A stretch of 64,000 bases of DNA from Angiostrongylus vasorum (Eukaryota; Nematoda; Chromadorea; Rhabditida; Metastrongylidae). Positions 34,101 through 44,884 of the stretch are shown one piece after another; position 1 is the stretch's first letter; every line of letters begins with the position of its first letter. The notes beneath the pieces were generated by a model. The model was not told the DNA's origin and made no database searches. It saw only the letters and a program-made list of their open reading frames with translations. Both the position numbers and the translations under genes were made by a program. The stretch lies in the NCBI GenBank assembly GCA_018806985.1, contig JADANN010000262.1:1-64000 (forward strand), written 5' to 3'.

Positions 34101-36381
34101 CGTCGATGTTTCAATTTTTGAGTAAAGCTGAAAAACACTGCTTGTTGGCTGGTTGATCGTGCTAATAGTGTTGGAGTTAAAATCGAGCCATATTTTTACA
34201 TTGTCGCTAATTGTGTCGACTGCCGCTTCTTGTATTACGACAACATTTGCAAATATCATTATTAGACCGACGATAAGTGTGGTGAGTGGTTCAAGTCTAA
34301 AAAAACATGATCATTTTTTTTCTTGCAAAGGCACTGTGAAAACAATGTGACACATCTATCAACAATTCAATTACGACTTTACAACGCGTTTAATGCTTAA
34401 ATTTCTTTACCGATTCAAACCGACTGGATAGTGATGTTTGTTAGAGCGTTCAATCATCCTACATGTGTACCATATGACCAATCCAGACATGACATCCATC
34501 GCACTGAAAAGTTGAAAATTGGTCAGGTAAGACATGTAGAAAAAGTGGTGTCATTGCAGAATATCGGTTAGTACAGTAGCCTATGATCGGTAGCCGCGTC
34601 AAACCTCAGCATAAAACCAAATGATGGTGCTTAAAGTAAGAAAAAAAAGTGGCAAAGACATTAGAAAGTGAATAAACTTGTGGAAGTCTAAAGCATAATA
34701 TTCTTTTGACAGTGTGGTAAAAATTCATTGCTGTCCTGTTTCTCTGGATCTGCTTGAAATGGAGCGATAGTGGTTTCTGGCAATGCAGAGAATTGACAAT
34801 GGGACCAGCCAAAGTTTCATCCTTAAACAACCAGAATAGTATAATAGTACAAAAATACGACAGAATATCAATTGATTTTCCCAGGATCGAGCTAGGGATG
34901 GATGCGATTTTAGTGGAATCGAACAAAGGAACGTCCACATGGGAACAGCATAACGTTGCTGAATTACGACCTTGATATGCATAAACTTTTGTAGAAAATA
35001 TATTGTGCTGAGCAGGCGTTTAATTGTTGACAGTATGACAGTAAAATGCGTGTGTATAGCATAGCGGTTGAGGGTGACACAGAACACGCAGGTGTTTGAT
35101 CCAGCGATCCGGGCTCACTAAGCCTTCCAGCTCTCCGAGGCTGACCAGTCGTTACTAGACCTTTTTGGTAAGATAATAGCACTGAGTCGATACGATAGGC
35201 CACCGTGAGTAATTGTGTAGGTCAGATATGCATTCAATCACCTCTAACGATGCTACGAATGTAGTGGAGTGAATGGTGCACCTCTGAGGGACTGATGAAA
35301 AACCAAGAGTTTTAACAGCTTCTAGCTTCACGACAGTAACCATTTTGAGATGTTTTATTTGGAAATTATAGAGATTTCCAGATTTTGTACATTTTTTCTC
35401 TGTATGAAACGTTTGAAAAATTCATAGGGAAGTTCTAGAGACTCAAGAAGTGCTCTTCGCCTTCGCCCACCTATCTACAACAGACGCGACTATGGAAAGC
35501 GAATGTGAAAGAAGAGCCGTTGTCATCTTTGCTCCAATTAGTAGCACATTCACCGTAACCACAACCATGGCCAGACGAGTGTCCCATATCTGTAAGAGTC
35601 AATTATTGATGTTAGAATCAAGTGTTCCATTAGAATGAAAGATTTCCATTCTAATAAGCTATACTGCAGCTGTACCCACAGCTGCTGTTGTTTTACAAAT
35701 CACGGTATGAGACTCGCAAGCGCCACCATGCTCGAAGAAGACCACCAGCATGGACTACGATTGCGAGAGAAAGGAAAGAATGGCATATGTGCTGGGGTCC
35801 GCACAGCTCGTGAAGACGGACCGTCCAAGTATTCAAGTAAGTAAGTAAGTAATAAGCACTATTTACTCATGCGTAAAAGTGCAGCAACATTTTTTCGGTA
35901 AAAAAATGTTTATCTATAACACAGTAATAACCACTGCATAATAGATAAGTATTGATTGCACTCAACAATGATGGACTGATGGATTCCACAAAGAGTATTC
36001 GAACTGAATATTCGCTCACCAATGGTTTCATACCTTCAAAGATTTCAGTTTTACTCATCAAAAGAGGGCTTCTATTTCTCTTTATAGGATAGTTCTGTAA
36101 TCCTTCATGTAGTAGCGAGTACTTGCACTAAAAGTTTGAAACATTGCGGTTGTTGTTTTACTCTTCCCTCAGCTTTTTTTTTTTCGACGAAGACAGCTCG
36201 AAAATTGTTCGGTTACCTTGGCTCGTTTGCTACCCTCGTTCACTGTCAGTTCTGTCTCTCCTCTTCCTTCGCCGGTTCTGTGCAATACCTTTTCGTCTTC
36301 CTTCCATGCCTCGACAAGATCGTTTTGTTTCTTGTAAAATTTCTTCAAACTCACTTTACTGCGAGTTGAGCAAAATAACAT
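28142..36381 (-). CDS. Cation diffusion facilitator, manganese-type (MTP-like) metal transporter, 8 exons
   Basis: Exons on the minus strand are 36381-36217, 35589-35471, 34503-34411, 34296-34064, 31272-31113, 29498-29399, 29172-29083 and 28279-28142 (1098 nt, 365 residues). CDF proteins exchange protons for divalent metals across membranes and work as dimers. The Mn subgroup is marked by DxxxD in TM2 and in TM5, seen here as D94-S-A-M-D98 and D223-Q-R-N-D227. The N-terminal YKKQ block (residues 16-19), ADPIGAVLVS before TM6 and the cytoplasmic domain from about residue 284 (NHDDRIKHLDTVYVYHFG, then LGEAHDVSETLQ and VERAFVH) match plant MTP8-11 and related animal proteins. The start ATG lies 7 nt after a TTGCAG acceptor. 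The intron after exon 5 begins with GC (AG|GCGAGT). An alternative first exon near 36056 cannot be excluded. Introns hold PLE and SINE pieces. Confidence 0.85.
28455..28800 (-). repeat. Family A-like SINE, diverged
   Basis: Reverse blocks CACCAATTTGCTGACACCGG and CCACTGCGCTCCACGTGCCC correspond to the A body and tRNA head. About 90 bp of extra sequence lies between. Confidence 0.5.
29570..29960 (-). repeat. Family B SINE, reversed, diverged
   Basis: CTTCACATCTACTCTGTGGA, then CTTTTATGCACTCGATTC and a tRNA-head-like end. It lies in a CDF gene intron. Confidence 0.5.
30040..30815. repeat. Cluster of three family E elements with fold-back centre
   Basis: Reverse copy 30100-30370, short fold-back 30345-30505 (CTTTGCTGCCTACTACA at one end, its decayed inverse at the other) and forward copy 30530-30810. 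The same arrangement recurs at 55095-55890. Confidence 0.65.
30895..31065 (-). repeat. Family B SINE, reversed, partial
   Basis: GGATCCCAGCACTTCTTCCA and CGATTCGTTTCCCGCATCCA, then a tRNA-head-like CCACTGCGCTATCTTC end. Confidence 0.5.
31790..33540 (+). mobile_element. Penelope-like element, split by a family A SINE
   Basis: The RT region near 32104-32140 reads CRYIDDFF, keeping the catalytic pair. The 3' half at 32597-33330 has a decayed GIY-YIG and protein end. A decayed hammerhead-like core lies at 33501-33532. It sits in a CDF gene intron. Confidence 0.7.
32312..32596 (+). repeat. Family A SINE inserted in a PLE
   Basis: GCGTGTGGAGCAGTGGTTGG head and the CAGCTTTATTCTTTATCC end. Flanks TACCGAAAGCCATAAA and TACCGAGACCCAAATA are a likely, decayed target duplication. 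Confidence 0.75.
33690..33900 (-). repeat. Family B SINE, reversed, diverged
   Basis: GATCCCAGCACTTCTCTCAT and CGAAGATTTTCGGATTTCAG match the reverse B 3' region. Confidence 0.45.
35047..35320 (+). repeat. Family A SINE
   Basis: GCGTGTGTATAGCATAGCGG head, TTTGATCCAGCGATCC in place of the B box, body and CCTCTGAGGGACTGATGA. Confidence 0.65.
35635..35860 (+). mobile_element. RTE LINE 3' end with AAGT tail
   Basis: Matches 53440-53610: CTGCAGCTGTACCCACAGCT-like stretch, CGAGAGAAAGGAAAGAATGG, GGACCGTCCAAGTATTCAAG and (TAAG)n. It lies in a CDF gene intron. Confidence 0.75.
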
Positions 36382-36405
36382 TGGTGCACTGCAAGAATCT
36401 TAAAA
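36382..36405 (-). promoter_or_regulatory. Probable trans-splice acceptor of the CDF gene
   Basis: On the minus strand GATTCTTGCAG is followed by TGCACCA and the ATG at 36381. In-frame stops lie just upstream, so this ATG is the first usable start. A spliced-leader site is the simplest reading. Confidence 0.45.
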
Positions 36406-37120
36406 GTGGTCGATTTACAGAGCGTGCACCATGAGCTGAGTATGACAACACAAAAAATGGTACTTTACCCATTACAATTTGTCGCTTTTCTTGTGTGAAA
36501 GAGGAAATAAAACCATAGACAGGTTCCTACGCTGTCAAAATCATTGCGTTTTATAGCTCAGCAACACATTTCCAGCAAAGCAATGTGATTTTAGAAGAGC
36601 TCTCGTGCTGGTAAAAAACATTCATTACGGTCACTTGCTAGTGAGTACGGACTAGCTTTCACTTAATGACATGAAACAACCAGAGTCAACTTTACTTTTA
36701 ATCTTTCCGCCTTCCAAATAACGTCGATTTTCACAAATAGAATTCGAACGGCCTCATTTTTCTGACAACTTGAATAGATACTGGTATCCGCGCTATAAGG
36801 CTTCAAAGGACTCTGGCGATCTTTCGTCCACCCACCCTTCATCACTTAAGGTTTGACCAATCATCACCCTAAACCTTATCCCGACGCATTTTCTGGAATT
36901 CACTCCAACCCATTCATCTAACACTAAAACATTTCTAGATCACCTACGATGAGCGCAACCAAACAGCACCCATATAATAGAGTCATTCGATGTTACTTCA
37001 CTTTATACCAATGTGTCGAATAACTCCACAATGCAAGCCATTCTGGAGCTGCTCGTAGAGCACGAAAAGAAAATAAAAGTGTACGCCTTGTCTGTTGCGC
37101 AACTAAACACTCATAAAACA

Positions 37121-37365
37121 ATCAATTCTTCGTATTCTTGTTGAGCAAACATGAGGTGTTATTTCTATTCTTTATTCACGAACAAGCTGACGTTTTGGCG
37201 GATTTCGCCTTCCTCAGAGCCTGGAAAGGTCAAGTTGACAGCAATCTATTCGGCCAAACACCTCCATAACCAAACAGAGAAAACGCTGAACCAAGATTTC
37301 AATCACATTACTTTACACGCTACTTGATCAGTGCCGAGATTAACAGAAAGTCGGACGTGGGAGTT
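37121..37365 (-). mobile_element. Short hammerhead-bearing PLE-derived insertion with target duplication
   Basis: A 245-bp segment flanked by ACTCATAAAACA at 37109-37120 and 37366-37377. It carries the PLE terminal motifs and, on the minus strand, CTGAGGAAGGCGAAATCCGC at 37219. It has no ORF. Confidence 0.7.
37189..37219 (-). ncRNA. Hammerhead-ribozyme-like core
   Basis: Minus strand: CTGAGGA, AGGCGAAATCCGCC (near-perfect hairpin) and AAAACGTCAG, where the GAAA box has become AAAA. Confidence 0.38.
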
Positions 37366-38672
37366 ACTCATAAAACAGTGTCTAAGTTGTTCAATCTTTA
37401 GGTGGTCTCGAAAGTATTTTGCACGGGTTAGAGGTTGGCCATGGGTCAGCGATTAGCATCAAGCCTTGGCATCGCTTTCATGTCTACGGTGGAAGCTCCA
37501 GTTCTCGATCGCCGACTCTTACTCTACTGTCGATACATAGGCGACCGATTCATCGTCTGTTCCACACAAGAACAGATGGACGAGTGCTCCAAACTGTTAA
37601 ACAAACAGTCAGAGTAAACAAAATTTACACGAGGAAAAACCAACCTAGAGCTGGTTTCCATTCTTAAACATCCAAGTAAAGCTCTCAAAAAGTGCCTATA
37701 TAACAAAATGGTATCATGTAGTCAGAATTTACCTCCCCTCATCCTTCACACATGAAAAAATCACTCTTCGAAAACATGTGCCGAACGGCTAAAAATGTGG
37801 GCACAGTAGAAGAGGAAGGATAGAAATCGCTAAATCTGGCACGAAAAATAACCATTTCCAATGCGTACGAAGCAGAAGCCAATCGGTTCAGACCAAAGCG
37901 TAGGGTTTTTCCTTAAAACAGCGTTTCGAACCTAAGTAAGGTCCTTTTTGAGCTACACTTCTTAACAAATTAAATATTTCACGCCGTCAAGAGGTGCTTA
38001 AGAACAAGTGGTCTTGAAAATTATGTGGCGACTGTCGACCTCCCATCCAATACCCTACACTTTCGGTGAGTTCACAGCCGTCTCTGTGATCGTTTGTGCA
38101 GCTCTGATCACTGTATGATTTGTCCTAACAGGGAGAGACGAGGATCGCATGAGTTTAGTAACAATACACTTTGACAACATGTTAGGCATGCGGTGAGGAA
38201 TACATTGAAGAAACAGGTGGGCCGCTTTATATCCGCACAAAAGAACACCTAGATGGGAAAGTTAAAATTCGTCAAAGCACTGTTCTAGGTACACACAGAG
38301 CACAAAAAGCGCAATGGCGATGATTTTGAAGTGATTATCTGGATCCCAGCTCAGGAATTTAAAAAAGAAAATCAACACACAGGACTCTTGAATGGTTTTG
38401 GATAGATTTCAAAAATCCAAAGATGGACCGGAAAGACGAATGCCTCACTATCACACGTGACGTGGCGCTTTAATTCAAAATGATTTGTTGACCCCTGGGT
38501 GAGTCTCGCTCGCTGTCCCACGTGAACAACACACGACCAGTCCCACTCGTAACAGCAAATTGAGTAGTTTTTCGTCGATATGGCGTTCATTCATATGATC
38601 GATCTTTGTTAAAACCTTGGCTTTTTTTCACCAAATAATTAAACTGTTCTTGTACAAAATACGTCGTCCACG

Positions 38673-38703
38673 CTCTGAAGAAGGGGGAATCGCCGAAACA
38701 TCA
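38673..38703 (+). ncRNA. Hammerhead-ribozyme-like core
   Basis: CTGAAGA, AGGGGGAATCGCC and GAAAC in order. An ACGTC lies a few bases upstream. Confidence 0.38.
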
Positions 38704-38724
38704 GCCATCGACCAACAACTCCAA

Positions 38725-39110
38725 GTTACTTGATGCTTACTTGAATGGCACATCCTCACTGGTTTTGCGGGCCTCAGCATAATCTCCGCTTTTCGGAGAC
38801 TTGCTGGTTAAGCCACTATGGTTCCCTGGAGTCTCGAGGTCAGCCTTGCCAAAGTCTGCCCCAGGTCGTCACCACGACAGACAGTAGCAGCCCTTGTGGA
38901 TCAGAGGGAGGTTTACCACCATGCAACTTTGATACCAGGACGGTGGTGGATTCTGGTATTGGCTTACTCTTAGCTAGGCTTCCTGATGGAAACGCCAGAC
39001 TCCTTCTGAGCTTGGGAGACCCTGACAGGGAATGAATCACTCCCCTGTACATAGCAGTCCGACACCCAGGAACACCTCCCAGCCACGATGAGGCGGTAAA
39101 CGTTGGGAGG
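38725..39110 (-). repeat. Family D element with target duplication
   Basis: Complete reverse copy from GTTACTTGATGCTTACTTGA to GGCGGTAAACG. AACAACTCCAA (38714-38724) and AACAACACCAA (39111-39121) flank it. Confidence 0.8.
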
Positions 39111-39230
39111 AACAACACCAACAACAACGACAATGACAAAAAAGCCTATACCAACCTCGTATCAGCTCAACAAGATGATTTCATAAGATCATGTAAATAG
39201 ATGTATCAACTATTTATGACGAGGTTCATA

Positions 39231-39981
39231 GAAAGACGGTCTTTTGATTTTTTCGAAAAAGTTATCGATCGATTAAATCTTACAGTATATGACAGTATTG
39301 CATTTCCCAGCATTCTCAGAGTTCCTACAGTCTGCTCTAATGACCTTAATAAATTATTTTTAGATCTGCTGAACGTTAAACCTGGCGAAATAGTTTCTGG
39401 GCGATTGCAATCACATTTATTATTGAATAAGAAAAGTAGCTCAAACAGAAAATTATTTGGGAAAGAAGGTGAGGAAAAATATGACAATACGAATAATGAA
39501 AAATCTACGAGTTCGTATTCGTACTGCTTCTTATCGGAGCTCGCACAGATGATTTTGCGGTCATCAAGAAAGACCTGTTATCAATGAGAGCTCATCCAGT
39601 TAACGTCTTTTTGGTGTCGTTGCCAACAGTGACCAAACAAGACGTCAGGTAGGAAACGTCTGAATGGAATGAACACCCTCGGCCATTGCCTGAGTTCTAA
39701 CTAACCTTTCACTATAGGAATCTGGTCATAAAGTTGACGGTTAGTTAACAATTAAGAACAGATTTATATACCGTCGACAAGATAAAAATGGCTCTTCAAT
39801 AATTTGAAAGCAACGAAGGAAATCGATATATCGATTTTGGCCGCGAATGTCTCATGAAAACAATATCAGTGACGTTCTCGTGGCCTTCTACACCCAGGAT
39901 TATTGTGATCTTACCTCTAAAAATCATAAACTTTGTCTCCTGATATTGAATGTTCAATTTCCAACTGTTTCAGTCCTGTAA
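39231..39981 (+). CDS. von Willebrand factor A-like domain gene piece, 5' part missing, possibly broken
   Basis: Four blocks read as one vWA-like domain: 39231-39468 (RSFDFFEKVIDRLNLTVYDS onward), about 39513-39648 (YEFVFVLLLIGARTDDF, then VNVFLVSLP), 39718-39739 (NLVIKLT) and 39811-39981 (IYRFWPRMS to DVLVAFYTQDYC, then a stop). The last three join with GT-AG sites and matching phase. They look like the core strands, the final strand and the closing cysteine of nematode secreted vWA domains. The first half, which would hold the DxSxS metal site, is absent: a PLE tail lies directly upstream to about 39230. Between 39468 and 39513 the frame changes. The gap is only about 44 nt without a clean acceptor in the right phase, so a frameshift is as likely as a tiny intron. 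The family call rests on pattern only. Confidence 0.42.
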
Positions 39982-40287
39982 CAATTGCTCTGGTATTCCT
40001 TTCTGATTTAATACTAATCGAATACCACTTTTTGCCAGTTATATCAATCTCTTCATGGTCAGATGTATTGTTTCCTACAATTTTTTTCAGTCTTCTTTTT
40101 TTTTGCCTTCTCTAAGTCTAGGTACTTTAATTTCTTTGTGTAGAGCAGTTGATGAATGGCGCAATGCAAAGAGGAGACTGAGTTTTTTAGACGGCGGGCG
40201 GGCGCTTCACATCTTGGGAATCCGTAAATGTGTCTCAGCGGGATTACTGACTGACCTGTATAATCTTCCATACATTCATATACACCT

Positions 40288-43200
40288 TTATTTCAACTTT
40301 AATGATGTGTTTATTTTCTTCTCAAACGCTACATCATAGCGAGGAAGACTGACGTTGGCGAATCGCATAATGTAGTCGTAATTTTTCATTTGTCGTAGAT
40401 TCCAGTAAATCTGACGGAAATTCTCATTCTCTTCGGACCACACGTATCCACGCAGAGCAAGTTGGTGAAAACGGGTCATATTGGCCAATCGAAGCAATTC
40501 ACCGTAAGTATCCACTTCTCCCCCATTCATATCCACTAGCATCAAATCAACAGTTGAATTGTTGAAGATGTCATTTAATAAGTTCTCTGTAGAGAATACT
40601 TCTAGAGAAAAAAAATGTATGACGAGGTCAACAAATTGTACTCGACTTTTTCCACATATTTTATTGGCTTTCCAACGCACTGTTTCCTTGATCCTGGATG
40701 AGAACTAATTGCCCAATGATTTCCGCCTCTATTTAAATTTCCTAACGGTGCGGGTAGCACAGTGGTATTGATGCCGTTCACCAAAATCGAGATAGTGGTT
40801 CGACCCCATCTCGGCTCACCAACCTTCCTCTTCGTCCAGGGTCGGAGGAATTTTTTGAGGACTTGTCTAAGCCCAATGCACTCTTTCAAATCCACTCACG
40901 AGCCCTCTAGCAGAGCTATCCGGGGAGTCGACCGAGAATCGACTGGACAAGCGTTCAACAACACTAATGAATAAGGCAAAAACCCTCAAGCACCAGCCGA
41001 ACCTACGAATAAAAAAAGTTCAAAGATCTTCTTGGATGATGAACGCGAGGAAATGAAAGGAATGCACGAAAGTGTTGGATTCTGCACAGTAGATATGAAG
41101 GATGGGTCAGCGTAAAATGGTTTTAAAAATTTGATTTTCTTCGCTTCTTGATATTTTCGTGCTGTTTGTTGCACTGTAACTATGAACGTCTATCCAAATA
41201 AGGTCCTCGAACAAGAAAAGAACTATTACCACCGCTTCTTTTCAACGTAGAATTCCTTCTCAACTTCGACGACCCTATTGGAACGATTACTCTGTCGTTG
41301 GAAATCGCAATTCTGTTCTTTTGCAAACACAATAACACATTCAACAACGATAATGCGATAAGCTAGTGGTAGAGAGCGAAGTTTAAAAAGGGAAAAGAAA
41401 CGTTTGTGCTTAATAAAACAATCTATCGAATGACACTACACACCGAAATATTGACAGAGAGACTGCCTACAGAGATTGAATGCCACAAGAGTATGTCATT
41501 CGAAAGGAATCATTTTCGGTAGTTCCTTTTTTAAATACTATATATGAGTCCAGTGTTGAGTGGTTGCTTACCGAGAGTGTTTAGTTTCCATTCGCCGTCT
41601 ACGGTTTCGTTCATGTGCGCCAAGCCGATGCCGACACGATGAACATTTGTTCCTAAGCTAAAATAGAAATGAAAATATCAAATCTGATATGAAATCTTTC
41701 TAACACTACTGAGATCGTTAAACTACACCCGGATTCGAAAATTAGTCTGATTTCGGAGTCAAAGGAAAGAAAAAACGAATAAGTATGCAAAAAACTGAGT
41801 ATTGTAGATATAATGCGCCATCAAAGTTACCTTTCCGATGATTTCATTGGTGTGATTATATGAAAGTTTGGTATACGATAGAGTTCTAGTGGAATGTCCT
41901 CCGATTTCAGATCTCGATAACTGAAACTGATAATCTGTTTCCATTCACGAAGAGGGAGAGCTTCGTATTTCCATTGTCTGGATGTCTAGTCTCTGTCTTG
42001 AAAAAGTCTACTAAATGGAAATGGCACTATGATTTGAAAGCTCTTCATTTAATTTTACATTAATTCCGCTCCAATCCTCCTATGGTTTGCCATCTCAAAC
42101 ATGCTGGTGATATATAACTTCTATAATGCTGAGATATTTGCAAAGCTCTGGACCGTAGGTGTCTGCGGTGGGGGGAACGAACTCCCCGAAAGGACAATAG
42201 CGCGTTCGGTCCAGAGTTTTGCAAATACCTCAGCATTATGGAAGTTATATTTCGCAACATACCTTGCCATTAAAAGAGAATAGGCAGTAAATGAAAGGGC
42301 TAAGATTGTGATTATAACTGTAGCCTCAGCATAACTGGGTTCAATGCCGATTTGCGCTCCGCAGATCAATCCCGTTGACGGGTGATTGCTGATGGCAAAA
42401 GATCGATAGAACTAGCTGAGAGATAGACGAAACGAAGGACCCGCATGCTGTGGTGGTGAACGCGCTACTCCCCGGAAAGGACAATAGTGCGTTCGTTTTC
42501 CACTGTAGACACCTGCGGTCCGGAGTTTTGCAAATATCTTAGCATTATAGAAGTTATATTTCGCAACATACCCTGCCATTAAAAAAGAATAGACAGTAAA
42601 TAAAAAGGTTAAGAATGTTGGGAATGTTGGTGATGTTTCTGGATGCATTGCACAGCAAGGACTTTTCCCAACATGTTCTCTCAAAATAATGTCTTCGACA
42701 ATTCCATGTGAATGTTAAGATAGGAGTAAACCCAATCCACAACTGATTTCAGCGAACTGGCCGTGGTTGCCATAGGCTCGCCAAAAAAACCAGAAAAGAG
42801 GTTATCAGTGCTAAAGCTTAATGCTCGTCGTATCCCAGCAGGTCAAGCCCACTGAGCAGATCTTATGCGCGAGAAGGACGAACTGGAGCTTATTGATATC
42901 CGTTCGAGGTAGTCAATAACCAAAGAGATCACAATTGTTACATATAATTTCTTTCTAAGGTGAAGAAATGAAAGATCACCTTATTAATAGTATGTTACTA
43001 CTCTGATTAAAATCTCTTGAGCAATACAAAGGAAAATTCTTTTCGGATACAGTACGGCATGCGGAATCCAATCGCAAATAGTTGGTAAGACGGTTCCGTT
43101 CTTCTTTTGGTGATCCTTAATAATCAAATTCGTGTAAATGAAGAACGTGGTTATTCAAGTCGTAGAACGACGTAGTTTCTTGTAAGAGTCATGAAGAACG

Positions 43201-44591
43201 CACCACACTTCGACAATATCGTTTCATTATTTCAACTTCTACGAGATGGTTTATTGATCGATAATGTGTACCAAGACGAGATGAATCTCACCCACCTAGT
43301 CCAAAAACGGGAACCATTGATCGGGAACGAAGTTCATTCGAATCCAAGCGCATCAAACTGACTTGATACTTGCAATTCTGGTTCCTTTGTCCACAAACAC
43401 CTGATGATTTGGCACCGATTACTGCGTATCCTTCAGAGAAGAAGAGCCAATAGAGTAACTGATACCTGAGATACTGCTTCATAAGCTGTTATTGAATAGT
43501 TATTTCTAGACCTTACGTCGACTAGTTACTGTCATGCTTTAAAATTCGGATTGATTGCGCCACAAAGAAATTATGCGCTCGTGCTTCTGTGGAAAAAGAT
43601 ATTGTAAAGGTGCCCCTTTTCTCGTTGATTTCTATGTCACCTGGAACTGACCATTCACCAAGGACGCGAATGGCATCAGAACTAGCGACTGATTCCACGT
43701 TTATGGTGAGCGCCAAATGACGCGCTGTCATATTCTAAAATGAGCGTGGTTAGAACGTTTTCCCTTAGCATCAAAAAACTCATAAAAATTATCACATCTT
43801 ACAAACAGCAAAAAAACATGAACGTAACTGCACCAATCGACGAACGACATGAGGCTGATCGAAGCTGTGAAATTGGAAAGCATAAAGGTCCAATTTAGCA
43901 ATGTCATAGGTTCTACCACGGATAGCATACTCAACGTCCCATGTCATCCAGTGATTCCAATCGTTGAGTTCAGTGAGGTAATGTACCTCGACATCACCTA
44001 TATTAGAATATAGAGGACAATACACTTATTGATTCCTGAATGACTTTATGAGACCTTTCGCCTATTGGTGAGAAAGGTCGCGTACCTCCCAAATGCTCAA
44101 TGAGGTCGCTTCCTTCCGGTAAGAAAACTGTCCATTTTTCTGCCTTTATATCTCGTTCAAACTTACCCAGCGATGAAGGGTTGCCGGTAACAATTAACAC
44201 TCGGCTAAAAGAACACGCACAGAAATATTTGTGTTGTACTTTTTCTGAAGCAATATCTTATCGAAGTAACGTACTTGATCGCTCCGCTCTCCTCACACAC
44301 TGTAAACGACTCGGACGTGTCACCAAATTGCAGACTCCGATTACATCTGAATCAGTGATATGTTAAAGGCAGCAGTTACAGAATAGCAATAGAATGTTGC
44401 GGGCCAACTGTGCCCTTTGTGGCGGTGCTACTGTTGGATTCACAATGCTATTCAATTTGGATGGAATGCTTTGGTGCTGCGTTAATTGAATAAACCGAGA
44501 GAAAGGAACACAGAAGAAGTGCATTGAGTCAGATGAAAGAACCATTAACAAAACTAGAAGTGCAGAGGCAGAATTTCCATAGCAGTTTCAT
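40288..44591 (-). CDS. Secreted or lumenal protein with two tandem METTL24/Methyltransf_22-like domains, 10 exons
   Basis: Exons on the minus strand are 44591-44550, 44447-44380, 44346-44275, 44204-44086, 43997-43834, 43734-43530, 43430-43292, 41977-41831, 41657-41572 and 40601-40288. All junctions are GT-AG, phases match, total 1356 nt (451 residues). The start MKLLWKFCLCTSSF is signal-like but short. Domain 2 (residues about 270-451) shows VHRVGIGLAHM, a W-K-x-x-T-L step, LMLVDMNGGEVDTYGELL in place of the usual LKMDIEGAEW, then FHQLAL and IYWNLRQMKNYDYIM. Domain 1 (about 60-260) repeats the same order with AKLDLYAFQFHSF, ARHLALTINV and a CGQRNQNCKYQVSLMRL end. Both have lost the glycine-rich SAM motif, so catalysis is doubtful. 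The join between the domains (exon 7 to 8) crosses a 1.3 kb intron with a family E insertion. Two adjacent genes is the alternative reading. The first exon is the least certain. Confidence 0.62.
40745..41115 (+). repeat. Family B SINE
   Basis: GTGCGGGTAGCACAGTGGTA head, GTGGTTCGACCCCATC, body and TTCTGCACAGTAGATATGAA end. It lies in the last intron of the METTL24-like gene. Confidence 0.75.
42105..42610. repeat. Family E elements in an intron of the METTL24-like gene
   Basis: A fold-back (42115-42260) followed by a forward E copy (42260-42605). Both end in the CTTGCCATTAAAAGAGAATA type terminus. Confidence 0.7.
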
Positions 44592-44884
44592 AGAAGAAAA
44601 GAAAAGAAATCATCGAAATCGCCGCTCACTTATATTGTCGTATCGCCAGCAATTCGTTCAGTCGTAGTCGCTCAACAAGCCAATCGTTGATGAGCGGTGG
44701 TTTCTCAACATCAATCGATCTCCATTCTAGCAACGTCGGCAACGCCCGCGGAGGCGATGCGCTATAAACTTAATGCGATCGTTGACAACGTAGCTTTATG
44801 TAGTAGAACAAAATTCCTCCCTTTATACGGTTATTTTTGTAAGTCGTGGAAAAAAATTAGTTAAGTGGGCAAAAAATTATTTGT

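Larger units (their letters stand above)
36845..39230 (+). mobile_element. Penelope-like element with two nested insertions
   Basis: RT start at 36990 (FDVTSLYTNVSNN-like), insert 37121-37365, RT core with CRYIGDRFIVCS (catalytic pair changed) at 37530, GIY-YIG with EEYIEETGGPLYIRTKEHL at about 38195, hammerhead-like core at 38673, then a family D insert (38725-39110) and the tail 39111-39230. Confidence 0.8.

Noticed and set aside
35867..36061. Extra CDF exon (MSKTEIFEGMKPL)
   Set aside because: It has an ATG and a GTGAGC donor but lies between exons 1 and 2, which already join in phase. It could only be an alternative first exon.
39206..39487. 93-codon minus ORF
   Set aside because: It is the reverse shadow of the vWA-like exon on the plus strand.
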